A stretch of 12,442 nucleotides of DNA from NCBI GenBank assembly GCA_937902945.1, contig CALEMD010000275.1, positions 1-12,442 of the forward strand. The letters run 5' to 3'. Shown here piece by piece: positions 1-6,718 of the stretch (positions are counted from its first letter, which is position 1; every line of letters starts with the position of its first letter). The position numbers were made by a program, and so were the translations under genes. This DNA comes from an uncultured Erysipelotrichaceae bacterium. Its GTDB lineage: Bacteria; Bacillota_I; Bacilli_A; Erysipelotrichales; Erysipelotrichaceae. The notes below the pieces were generated by a model that worked only from the letters and a program-made list of their open reading frames with translations, was not told the DNA's origin and made no database searches.

Positions 1-54
1 ATGAATCAGCCGTTTGTCATGTATTCCGGAATACATGACAAACGGCTGATTCAT
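1..54. repeat. 54-bp perfect palindrome at the window edge
   Basis: Bases 1-27 are the exact reverse complement of bases 28-54, with no spacer (centre TCC|GGA). The palindrome starts at base 1, so it may be longer outside the window. It lies inside the permease reading frame and leaves it open. It could be a fold-back assembly artefact at a contig end, or a real inverted repeat. Confidence 0.95.
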
Positions 55-765
55 GCCTGTCATTCGGATCCCATATCCCCAGCGTGTGCGATACATGAAA
101 TACCACGTCAATAGAATACAGACAAGTGCAACAATGAATCCGACTGAAAGACCGGACCCGTTATCTACCAGCTGTGTAAGAATGGCATTTGACTGATATG
201 GAAAGGTCTGTGTACTTCCCTTGCTGGTGTCTGCTAGATGTGCATTCATCTGATAGTCGATGAAATACATAATGACATAGTTCAGCATCAGGGAGTTAAC
301 CATTTCTGAAACTCCAAGCTTTGCTTTCAGCACTGCTGGTATCAGCATAACTGCTGCTACGCACAGTCCCCCGGCAAGAACAGCTACAATTGGAAGCAAT
401 GCTCCTGGCAGCTTTACATATACTGCAATAATACCGGTAACAAATGCACCCAGCATAATGCCGCCTTCAGCACCTAAGTTAAACTGATTGGCAGAGAACA
501 TAACACAGGTTGCTAAACCCGTGAATACAATTGGAATCATTCCGGCCAGTATATCTGTAATGCCCTTCACGTTGACTGATCCGTTATTCTTGATGATTGG
601 ACTTATCAGCATTGTTTTAAGTGCTTCCAGACTTGCCGATATTTTTGCAGCAAATGTCGGTGCATCAGAGCTCAGAAAAACAAGTATCAGAGTTACTAAA
701 AGAGCAATTCCAAGTGCGCAGGCACCGCGGATGATGCTGAATTTCATACTGTTTTTCTTATTCAT
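1..765 (-). CDS. ABC nucleoside transporter permease (BmpA-type system), 3' end cut off
   Basis: Membrane subunit of a nucleoside (or simple sugar) ABC importer of the BPD_transp_2 family. Translation from the ATG at 765 stays open for 255 codons to the window edge; family members are usually about 350 residues, so the C-terminal third is missing. Hydrophobic segments lie near residues 13-31, 68-90, 101-117, 121-146, 157-169 and 206-225. The motif NLGAEGGIMLGAF (96-108) is typical of this family. The start overlaps the end of the ATPase gene by 8 nt, with a GGCGGTG ribosome site inside that gene, so the two are translationally coupled. A second permease, usual for these systems, would lie beyond the window. 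Codons 238-255 coincide with the perfect palindrome at 1-54, so the last residues may not be genuine. Substrate is inferred from the neighbouring genes. Confidence 0.88.
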   Translation of the reverse strand, partial: MNKKNSMKFSIIRGACALGIALLVTLILVFLSSDAPTFAAKISASLEALKTMLISPIIKNNGSVNVKGITDILAGMIPIVFTGLATCVMFSANQFNLGAEGGIMLGAFVTGIIAVYVKLPGALLPIVAVLAGGLCVAAVMLIPAVLKAKLGVSEMVNSLMLNYVIMYFIDYQMNAHLADTSKGSTQTFPYQSNAILTQLVDNGSGLSVGFIVALVCILLTWYFMYRTRWGYGIRMTGMNQPFVMYSGIHDKRLIH

Positions 766-2317
766 GACATACACCGCCAATCTCTTCTGCAGACTGATGT
801 TCCAGTCCTAACATATACTTGCCCATCTGTTCATCACTCAGTTTAGATGTATCATCAAAGTAAGCGGCAATATGACCAGAGCACATGATAATCAGGCTGT
901 CTGACAATTCAATTACTTCATTCAGATCCGCAGAAATCAGAAGGACTGCAATTCCAGATCGGGATAGTTCAACTAGCTTTTTGCGGATAAATTCAGTTGC
1001 GCCGACATCAATTCCACGAGTTGGCTGATCGGCAATAATCAGCTGAGGATTATTGGAGAATTCACGCGCGACAACGACTTTCTGAATATTGCCTCCGGAC
1101 AGATTGTTTACTTTCTGATCTCTTGACTTGCATAGTACCGTATAATCTTTGATCAGCTTGTCTGATTCTTTGTGAATTTCTGACATGTTGAAAAGAATTC
1201 CTTTATTCAATCGCGGATTGCTGCAGCGATCACTTATAAGATTCTCTTCGATGGTCGCCTGTCCGGCAATGCCGTACAGCATTCTGTCTTCCGGAACTAG
1301 AGCAATATGATTCTCACGCAGTTCATGCTGTGACATTCCCACCGTATTCCTGCCATTGACTTCAATAGTTCCAGCGTTAGGTGTATTGAATCCAAACAGC
1401 ATATCAACCAGTTCTTTCTGACCATTGCCTTCAACTCCGGCAATTCCCAGAATTTCACCTTTGCGAACATCGAAAGAAACCTTGTCAATCATCTTCTTGC
1501 CCCAGTCATTGACATATTCAATATCTCTGACTTTCAGCACTGTATCTGTCGGCACAGCTTTATCTTTCTGAACATTCAGAATAACATCGCGGCCGACCAT
1601 CAGCTTTGAGATTTTTTCTTCATTCTCATCAGCTGTATTATAGACACCCATGCATCTGCCCCCACGCAGAATAGTCATGCGATCTGTAATTTCCATGATT
1701 TCATTCAGTTTATGCGAAATGAAAACCAGAGTGAACCCCTGTGCTTTCAGATTCTTCAATTCTTTGAAAAGTTCTATCGTTTCCTGTGTTGTCAGTACGG
1801 CAGTAGGTTCATCAAGAATCAGAATTTTAGCACCGCGTACCAATGCTTTAAGGATTTCCACTTTCTGTTTCATTCCAACTGGAATATCCATAACTTTTGC
1901 ATTTGGATCTACTTCAAGATTGTATTTTTCCGAAAACTCTTTTGTGATCTCAACGGCCTTCTTATAGTCAACCAGACCGCCTTTTTTTGTCGGCACCATG
2001 CCAAGAACGATATTCTCAGCAACAGTAAGGCTTGGCACCAGCATAAAATGCTGATGTACCATGCCAACGCCATGTGCCAGTGCGACATTCGGAGAAGTCA
2101 GGTTAACTTTTTCCCCATTTACCCAGATTTCACCAGAGGTTGGCTGTTCAAGTCCGAACAGGATCTTCATCAAAGTCGATTTTCCGGCCCCATTTTCTCC
2201 CATCAATGCATGGATTTCACCTTTTCTTACATCAAAGTCCACATCCTGATTGGCAACGATTCCGTTTGAATAGATCTTGGTGATTTTCTTCATCTGGATG
2301 GCATATTCTTCACTCAT
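758..2317 (-). CDS. ABC nucleoside transporter ATPase, two nucleotide-binding domains
   Basis: Cytoplasmic ATPase of the BmpA-type nucleoside importer (NupA/YufO-like; same overall plan as RbsA/MglA sugar ATPases), 519 residues, full length. Domain 1 has Walker A GENGAGKST (40-48), the family's signature variant IPVGMKQKVE (145-154), Walker B LILDEP (166-171) and the H-loop histidine at 202. Domain 2 has a degenerate P-loop GVEGNGQKE (294-302), signature LSGGN (406-410) and Walker B IIADQP (427-432); the weakened second P-loop is normal in this family. The start at 2317 is supported by GGAGGG at 2326-2331, 8 nt upstream. It is the middle gene of a leftward operon: 86 nt after the lipoprotein gene, 8-nt overlap with the permease gene. 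Nucleoside specificity rests on the BmpA partner and the salvage genes nearby. Confidence 0.93.
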   Translation of the reverse strand: MSEEYAIQMKKITKIYSNGIVANQDVDFDVRKGEIHALMGENGAGKSTLMKILFGLEQPTSGEIWVNGEKVNLTSPNVALAHGVGMVHQHFMLVPSLTVAENIVLGMVPTKKGGLVDYKKAVEITKEFSEKYNLEVDPNAKVMDIPVGMKQKVEILKALVRGAKILILDEPTAVLTTQETIELFKELKNLKAQGFTLVFISHKLNEIMEITDRMTILRGGRCMGVYNTADENEEKISKLMVGRDVILNVQKDKAVPTDTVLKVRDIEYVNDWGKKMIDKVSFDVRKGEILGIAGVEGNGQKELVDMLFGFNTPNAGTIEVNGRNTVGMSQHELRENHIALVPEDRMLYGIAGQATIEENLISDRCSNPRLNKGILFNMSEIHKESDKLIKDYTVLCKSRDQKVNNLSGGNIQKVVVAREFSNNPQLIIADQPTRGIDVGATEFIRKKLVELSRSGIAVLLISADLNEVIELSDSLIIMCSGHIAAYFDDTSKLSDEQMGKYMLGLEHQSAEEIGGVCHE

Positions 2318-2352
2318 TGCTATTGCCCTCCATTATCTCCCTTATTTATGAA

Positions 2353-2380
2353 TCAAACAGGGAGCCTTTCGGCCCCCTGT
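2353..2380 (-). terminator. Intercistronic hairpin between lipoprotein and ATPase genes
   Basis: On the minus strand, 10-bp arms ACAGGGGGCC / GGCTCCCTGT (one G-U pair) enclose a GAAA tetraloop at 2357-2380. It is followed only by TTTGATTC, a weak T-run. It probably acts as a partial terminator or as a 3' stabiliser for the lipoprotein message, giving more binding protein than ATPase. That role is inferred from position and structure. Confidence 0.65.
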
Positions 2381-2403
2381 CTTCATGCCTTCGATTATTT
2401 TAT

Positions 2404-3564
2404 TTACTGAGCATTCGGTGCAACAGAATCACGCAGTTTCTGCGCTGCTTCATTGCCGCCTTCATCCAGTGCTGAGTCAACCTTGATAGTACCATTAGAA
2501 ATACCATCAATAGCAGCCTGCACTGCAGCCTTTGTATCAGCTGATGCATACGTATCGTAGTTCTTATCTGTAACGATTCCTACGCCGCCTTCAGCAAGAC
2601 CAAGAGAAATCTTTTCACCATAGTGTTCATTTCCTGCATCGAGTTCATCAAAGAACCAAATCAGAGAATTGCCTATGTTCTTGAGTCCGGAAGTCAGAGT
2701 GATAGCTGCGAGGTCTTTAGACAGAGTGAGTTCCTGATCGGAGTCAACACCGATGAACCATCCAGCACCTGTATCAAGAATTGATTCAGCAGCACCATTG
2801 CCGGCATTTCCTGCAACACCCCAGATGATATCGCACTTGCTGTCGTTGACCATGCTGTATCCATATTCCTTAGCCTTAGCTGTATCAACATAGTCAGAAG
2901 TGTAACGGGCATCGATCTTCATGTCAGGATCAACAGCCTGTGCACCTTCGATATATCCATACAGGAAGTCATTGATAACCGGTGAATCAAATCCGCCGAC
3001 AAATCCTATGACCTTGTCTGCATTGATATTAGCAAGATTGGTATCCATTGTTGACATAGCAGCGAAAGTACCGATGATATATCCAAGTTCATTCTGCTTG
3101 TAAACGATGTTGCAAACGTTTGCATCTTGAGTTGCATATGTATCATCATCAAAGATTACATACTTCTGATCTGGATACTTTTCAGCTACTTCTTTCAGAT
3201 AGTCAGGCATCTGATACGTTCCGACAACGATAACATCATAGCTTCCCTCGTCAGATACATCGTACAGAGTCTGCAGCCACTTTGGCTTATCAGAGTCTGT
3301 TCCGCCCATTTCGATGGTTTTCAGAGTGATGCGTCCATCTTTCTGCAGTGTTTCCAGTCCAGTTTCAGCAGAATCAAAGAAGGACTTGTCTCCCAGATTT
3401 CCGTTGACTAGATAGGCAACATTGTAAGTCTTTGCTGCTGCGGCTGATGATTCACCAGCTGCTGCTGTGGCTGCTGCTGTTGCTGCTGATGATGATGAAG
3501 ATGAGCAGCCAACAAGTGAAGCGGCCATAGCCAATGCCATTAATCCACTAAATACTTTTTTCAT
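2404..3564 (-). CDS. BmpA-family nucleoside-binding lipoprotein
   Basis: Extracellular substrate-binding protein of the ABC importer, 386 residues. The N-terminus is a lipoprotein signal: KK, a hydrophobic stretch, then lipobox LVGC with the lipid-carrying cysteine at residue 20. Residues 21-44 are a Ser/Ala/Thr linker encoded by GCT/GCA-type triplet runs. The binding fold starts at about 46 (TYNVAYLVNGNLGDKSFFDS) and matches the Bmp/Med type, which binds purine nucleosides in characterised members. The start at 3564 is supported by AGGGAG about 10 nt upstream. It is the first gene of the leftward transporter operon, behind the promoter at 3664-3692. The exact ligand (purine or pyrimidine nucleoside, or a sugar) cannot be settled from sequence; the divergent adenosine deaminase gene favours a nucleoside. 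Confidence 0.92.
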   Translation of the reverse strand: MKKVFSGLMALAMAASLVGCSSSSSSAATAAATAAAGESSAAAAKTYNVAYLVNGNLGDKSFFDSAETGLETLQKDGRITLKTIEMGGTDSDKPKWLQTLYDVSDEGSYDVIVVGTYQMPDYLKEVAEKYPDQKYVIFDDDTYATQDANVCNIVYKQNELGYIIGTFAAMSTMDTNLANINADKVIGFVGGFDSPVINDFLYGYIEGAQAVDPDMKIDARYTSDYVDTAKAKEYGYSMVNDSKCDIIWGVAGNAGNGAAESILDTGAGWFIGVDSDQELTLSKDLAAITLTSGLKNIGNSLIWFFDELDAGNEHYGEKISLGLAEGGVGIVTDKNYDTYASADTKAAVQAAIDGISNGTIKVDSALDEGGNEAAQKLRDSVAPNAQ

Positions 3565-3598
3565 TCTTTCTCTCCCTTTTCTTTTCGCATTCTGAAGA

Positions 3599-3637
3599 CG
3601 CTGAAATTGACTTCTTTTGATAATGATCTTTTCAGCG
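3599..3637 (-). promoter_or_regulatory. Inverted repeat in the lipoprotein gene leader
   Basis: Perfect 8-bp arms CGCTGAAA / TTTCAGCG are separated by 23 nt inside the predicted 5' leader (about 93 nt) of the transporter operon. It could form a leader stem. I see no conserved purine-riboswitch core, and the leader looks too short for an aptamer plus expression platform. Confidence 0.35.
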
Positions 3638-3663
3638 ATTCATGAATACGCTTTCATATAATT

Positions 3664-3692
3664 AATTTACCTACTTTCACACGCCATGTCAA
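3664..3692 (-). promoter_or_regulatory. Sigma-A promoter of the nucleoside transporter operon
   Basis: On the minus strand a perfect -35 TTGACA (3687-3692) is followed by a 17-nt spacer and -10 TAAATT (3664-3669, 4 of 6 consensus bases). Transcription would start near 3657, leaving a leader of about 93 nt before the lipoprotein ATG. Confidence 0.7.
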
Positions 3693-3718
3693 TCACCATT
3701 GCTATACATTTCTATCGA

Positions 3719-3745
3719 TTTGAATGCGATTTCTCCGCATTCAAA
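3719..3745. promoter_or_regulatory. Candidate operator: TTTGAATGCG-N7-CGCATTCAAA
   Basis: Perfect 10-bp inverted repeat with a 7-nt spacer in the divergent region between the transporter operon and the adenosine deaminase gene. It lies just upstream of the deaminase's likely -10 and 27 bp upstream of the transporter -35. Related half-sites (GAATGC or GAATACG) occur at 3586-3592, 3644-3650 and 3760-3765. This fits a dimeric transcription factor; the regulator is unknown and not in this window. Confidence 0.55.
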
Positions 3746-3750
3746 AATTG

Positions 3751-3759
3751 TGCTACCAT
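3751..3759 (+). promoter_or_regulatory. Possible extended -10 promoter for adenosine deaminase gene
   Basis: TGCTACCAT fits an extended -10 (TGn followed by a TATAAT-like hexamer with 4 of 6 matches). No good -35 is seen. The ribosome site of the gene is a weak AAAGG at 3771-3775, about 12 nt before the ATG at 3788. Confidence 0.4.
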
Positions 3760-3787
3760 GAATGCAAAAGAAAGGTAAATTCTGCAT

Positions 3788-4696
3788 ATGACAACTTATC
3801 CATTCCCTAAAATTGACCTTCACTGCCATCTTGACGGTTCATTCCGTCCGGAAACCCTTTATGAATTCGCTTCTAAGTATTCCATTGCCATGCCGGCTGA
3901 GGATGTTGAATCATACAAAGCTCTGATCCGACATTTAGCCAATGCAGGTTCTGTCAATGAATATCTGAAAATGTTCACAGATCCAATCAAATGCATGCAG
4001 ACAGAAGAAGCTCTTTCACGCTTCACCTATGAATTGATCGAAGATCTAGCTCATCAGGGACTTGCATATGCGGAGATCCGATTTGCTCCGCAGCTTCATA
4101 CCAATTCTGGATTAAGCCAGGATGAAGTTATTCAGGCAGTCCTCAATGGCCGCAATGCTGCCATGAAAGCATACCCTGAAATCCATATTGGATTGATTGC
4201 TTGCATGATGTGTATTGGCAATGAATCAGTCAACTGGGATCAGAACATGCAGACTGTCATCAGTGCTTCTCATTTCATTGGCAAAGAAACAGGCCTCTAT
4301 GCCATTGATTTAGCCGGTGCTGAAGGTATTGTTCCCCTTTCCAATTTTGCCCCGCTTTTTGAAAAGGCAAAAGAGCTGAACCTTCCTTTTACATGCCATG
4401 CCGGCGATTCCCAAGGCCCGCAGACAGTAAAAGATGCCATGGCTTTCGGTTCAAAACGCATCGGTCATGGACATCATATTTATTTTGATCCGGCACTCTG
4501 CCGGCAGGCAGCAGAGGATGGGATCACACTGGAAATCTGCCCTACTTCCAATGTCCAATGCATGACTGTTCCAAGCTATGAAGAACACCCTGCTAAGAAT
4601 CTTCTCGAGATGGGACTTCATGTCACAATCAATACCGACAACAGATTTCTAGCCGGAGTCACTCTGGATTCTGAATACGATCATTGCCTGAATTAG
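3788..4696 (+). CDS. add: Adenosine deaminase, cut short by an in-frame TAG
   Basis: Zinc-dependent hydrolase that turns (deoxy)adenosine into (deoxy)inosine plus ammonia, in purine salvage. Visible landmarks: metal-binding HCH (residues 12-14), metal ligand His204 in CHAGD, GHG (226-228), CPTSN (251-255) and the INTDN metal/active-site motif (281-285). The reading frame stops at TAG (4694-4696) after 302 residues, but the same frame continues for 37 more sense codons with clear family C-terminal sequence to a second TAG at 4808-4810. The intact gene would encode 340 residues, the normal family length. All recognisable catalytic motifs lie before the stop, so some activity is possible, but losing the C-terminal helices may destabilise the fold. 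The catalytic glutamate of characterised enzymes (HAGE) is Asp207 here. It is divergent from the nucleoside transporter operon. Confidence 0.88.
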   Translation: MTTYPFPKIDLHCHLDGSFRPETLYEFASKYSIAMPAEDVESYKALIRHLANAGSVNEYLKMFTDPIKCMQTEEALSRFTYELIEDLAHQGLAYAEIRFAPQLHTNSGLSQDEVIQAVLNGRNAAMKAYPEIHIGLIACMMCIGNESVNWDQNMQTVISASHFIGKETGLYAIDLAGAEGIVPLSNFAPLFEKAKELNLPFTCHAGDSQGPQTVKDAMAFGSKRIGHGHHIYFDPALCRQAAEDGITLEICPTSNVQCMTVPSYEEHPAKNLLEMGLHVTINTDNRFLAGVTLDSEYDHCLN

Positions 4697-4810
4697 ATGG
4701 GTTTTTCAAAGCAGGATCTGATCCGCATGAATCTGAATTCCATTGAGGCTGCTTTCTGCCCTAAAGAGGTAAAGCAGCCGATCCGTGAAAAACTTACAGC
4801 TCTGCTTTAG
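4697..4810 (+). pseudogene. add: Detached C-terminal end of adenosine deaminase gene
   Basis: Directly after the TAG at 4694-4696, and in the same frame, 37 codons starting MGFSKQDLIRMNLNSIEAAF match the usual adenosine deaminase C-terminus (phenylalanine, acidic/basic helix, then N-x-I-E-A-A/S-F). They end at TAG 4808-4810, directly against the stop of the convergent uridine phosphorylase gene. One base change (for example CAG or AAG to TAG) explains the break. It begins with ATG but has no ribosome site, so it is unlikely to be made as a separate peptide. Confidence 0.85.
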
Positions 4811-5548
4811 TTATTTCGCGTTTTGAAATCGATACAGTGCTTCAAGTGCGGTGAGGATTTCATGTTCCTCACCTTTTTTTGTGAGATCTGCACCGTTCTG
4901 ATAATTACCTACAGAATCCGCTGAATCCGCATCGGACAGAACCACATTGTTCAGAATGGATGCAGTATGCATTCCGCGAATCCGTCCAACCGTAAACAAT
5001 GCTGCGCTTTCAAAATCGGATCCTAGAACGCCTAATGAAGCCCATTTTGCTTCTTCCTCTTCATTGGTATCTGTGTAAAACGTCTCATGGCTGTGAATAA
5101 TGCCTACATGGTGTGCAAAACCGAAGTCCCTTGCTGACTGGATAACATCATTCAGCAGGAATGGATCCGGCACCGCCGGATATATCTCCTTTACATAAGC
5201 CTTAGAAGCACCGTCATCTCTGATGGCACCGCATCCAATTACCAGATCACCAAGTCCGATGCCTTTCTGAAGAGCTCCGCAGGATCCTATTCGGACTAAT
5301 GAATCCAGTCCGATATGATGAAGTTCCTCTACTGCAATTGAGGAAGAGGATCCTCCCATTCCTGTCGAAATGGCTATTACGGGCATCTCTTTATAGGTGC
5401 CAATCAAAGAACGGTATTCCCTGTTGTATGCCAATTCTTTGGGATTCTGCAGAAATTCTGCAATAACCTCCACTCTTGCCGGATCTCCAGGCAAAAGTGC
5501 ACATTTGGCGCTGACTGATTCATCTAACTGAATATGCGGCTGTTTCAT
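4811..5548 (-). CDS. udp: Uridine phosphorylase-like nucleoside phosphorylase
   Basis: Cytoplasmic PNP/UDP family enzyme: a nucleoside plus phosphate gives a free base plus (deoxy)ribose-1-phosphate. At 245 residues it is full length. Family motifs are LPGDPARV (19-26, phosphate site), STGMGGSSSSIAVEEL (61-76), the phosphate-binding RIGSCG (86-91) and the ribose-site glutamate within DFESAAL (178-184). The GDPARV and SSSIAVEEL blocks resemble uridine phosphorylase more than purine phosphorylase, but substrate range in this family cannot be fixed by eye. The start at 5548 has a strong AAGGAG at 5558-5563. Its stop abuts the ancestral end of the adenosine deaminase gene, leaving no room for a terminator between them. 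Together with the transporter and DeoC it gives a route from imported nucleoside to central carbon. Confidence 0.88.
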   Translation of the reverse strand: MKQPHIQLDESVSAKCALLPGDPARVEVIAEFLQNPKELAYNREYRSLIGTYKEMPVIAISTGMGGSSSSIAVEELHHIGLDSLVRIGSCGALQKGIGLGDLVIGCGAIRDDGASKAYVKEIYPAVPDPFLLNDVIQSARDFGFAHHVGIIHSHETFYTDTNEEEEAKWASLGVLGSDFESAALFTVGRIRGMHTASILNNVVLSDADSADSVGNYQNGADLTKKGEEHEILTALEALYRFQNAK

Positions 5549-5604
5549 TGCGTTTTTCTCCTTATCTTTTTACATCATATACCATTTGTATTTTCTCAGC
5601 ACCG

Positions 5605-5613
5605 TATATAACA
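5605..5613 (-). promoter_or_regulatory. Possible extended -10 promoter for uridine phosphorylase gene
   Basis: On the minus strand TGTTATATA fits an extended -10. A TTGCAT lies 19 nt further upstream as a poor -35. It is the best candidate I see in the 119-bp divergent region, but weak. Confidence 0.35.
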
Positions 5614-5615
5614 AA

Positions 5616-5644
5616 ATGCAAGTCTGCACATGCAATGCTATAAT
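5616..5644 (+). promoter_or_regulatory. Extended -10 promoter of aldo/keto reductase gene
   Basis: A perfect TATAAT (5639-5644) is preceded by TGC, giving an extended -10 (5636-5644). The -35 17 nt upstream (ATGCAA) is poor, as is common with extended -10 promoters. Transcription would start around 5651, leaving a very short leader before AAAGGAG (5654-5660). Confidence 0.6.
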
Positions 5645-5667
5645 CATATTCATAAAGGAGTATATCT

Positions 5668-6651
5668 ATGAAATACATGAAACGTGGAAAGACAGATATC
5701 AATGTCTCTGTGATCGGTTTTGGCACATGGGGTCTTGGCGGAGGCAATGTATGGTCAGACATGAAGCCAGACGCTGTGCAGACTTCTGCTCTTCTAGATG
5801 AAGCTGAAGCTCTAGGCATCAATTATATTGATACCGCTCCGGTTTACGGCATGGGTACCTCTGAGAAACTGCTTGCAGAAGCGCTGAATGGAAGAAGAGA
5901 TCATTTTATTCTGCAGACTAAATGCTCGCTTAACTGGCGCAATGAAGGCGGAAATTTCCACTATGAACGTGACGGCTATACAGTTAATAATGACACTCGT
6001 GCCACAGCAGTGCGCAAAGATGTTGAGGATTCCCTAACCCGTCTTCATACGGATTATATTGATGTTCTTGCTGTGCATTATGTATGCCATTCCTGGCCTG
6101 TTCAGGAAACAATGGAAGCTCTCAGTCAATTGAAAAAGGAAGGAAAAATCAGAGCCATTGCGCTTTCAAATTCACAGCCGGCTGATCTTGATGAATACCA
6201 GAAATACGGAACGATTGCTGCCGTGCAGGAGCAATTCAGCCTAATAAGTCCTCAGCACGGAAATGAGTACTTTGATACCTGCAGAAAATATGGCACTGCA
6301 TTTCAGGGATACGGAATTCTCGAAGAAGGTTTTCTGACTTCATCTGATTATGCCGACAGAGAATTTCCGGCAAGTGATGTCCGCGGGCAGATGCCTTGGA
6401 CACATGATCCGCAGAAAGCAGCTCTGCATAAACTGTTCGAAAGCACTTTGATACCGATGAGCCGTGCACATCACTGCTCTGTTTCCAATCTCGTACAGGC
6501 ATGGACTCTCAAGCAGTATCCAGATCTTAATCTTCTAACCGGTTTCCGCCATGCTGAAACAATGCGTGATACTGTCAAATGCCTTGATATTTCTCTCAGT
6601 GAACAGGAACTGCTCTCAATCACCAATGCCGCACACTTAGTACAGCAGTAG
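5668..6651 (+). CDS. Aldo/keto reductase
   Basis: NADPH-dependent oxidoreductase of the AKR superfamily, 327 residues, soluble TIM barrel. The catalytic tetrad is visible: Asp55 and Tyr60 (INYIDTAPVYG), Lys85 (LQTK) and His137 (LAVHY). The N-terminal strand GFGTWGLGGGNVW (17-29) and the C-terminal TGFRHAETMRDTVKCLDISL region are typical of members that group with voltage-gated channel beta subunits or YdhF/YajO-like enzymes. The substrate cannot be inferred. The start at 5668 is set by AAAGGAG 7 nt upstream. It is a single-gene unit with its own promoter (5616-5644) and terminator (6664-6697), divergent from the uridine phosphorylase gene. Nothing ties it firmly to nucleoside metabolism beyond position. 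Confidence 0.9.
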   Translation: MKYMKRGKTDINVSVIGFGTWGLGGGNVWSDMKPDAVQTSALLDEAEALGINYIDTAPVYGMGTSEKLLAEALNGRRDHFILQTKCSLNWRNEGGNFHYERDGYTVNNDTRATAVRKDVEDSLTRLHTDYIDVLAVHYVCHSWPVQETMEALSQLKKEGKIRAIALSNSQPADLDEYQKYGTIAAVQEQFSLISPQHGNEYFDTCRKYGTAFQGYGILEEGFLTSSDYADREFPASDVRGQMPWTHDPQKAALHKLFESTLIPMSRAHHCSVSNLVQAWTLKQYPDLNLLTGFRHAETMRDTVKCLDISLSEQELLSITNAAHLVQQ

Positions 6652-6663
6652 AATCAATACAGC

Positions 6664-6697
6664 AAAAAGATATACTGAACTCACAGTATATCTTTTT
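6664..6697. terminator. Bidirectional rho-independent terminator
   Basis: Perfect 14-bp arms AAAAAGATATACTG / CAGTATATCTTTTT with a 6-nt loop lie between the convergent aldo/keto reductase (+) and deoC (-) genes. The arms end in five A and five T, giving a U-tract on either transcript, so it can serve both. The paired core is AT-rich, so it may be of moderate strength. Confidence 0.85.
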
Positions 6698-6718
6698 CAT
6701 TTCTTCAATCTTATCTGT

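Noticed and set aside
1712..2269. Plus-strand open frame of 185 codons opposite the ABC ATPase gene
   Set aside because: Antisense shadow of a conserved ATPase with all its motifs; rich in Phe/Ile/Cys and without a recognisable domain.
3565..3660. Purine riboswitch in the leader of the nucleoside transporter operon
   Set aside because: The leader is about 93 nt and lacks the conserved purine aptamer core; only a simple long-loop inverted repeat is present.
4694..4696. TAG read as an amino acid (pyrrolysine or reassigned code)
   Set aside because: TAG ends other genes normally in this window, no recoding element is visible, and a single nonsense change is simpler.
5562..5822. Minus-strand 86-codon open frame across the udp/aldo-keto reductase intergenic region
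   Set aside because: It overlaps the promoters and the start of the aldo/keto reductase gene, and has no ribosome site or family resemblance.
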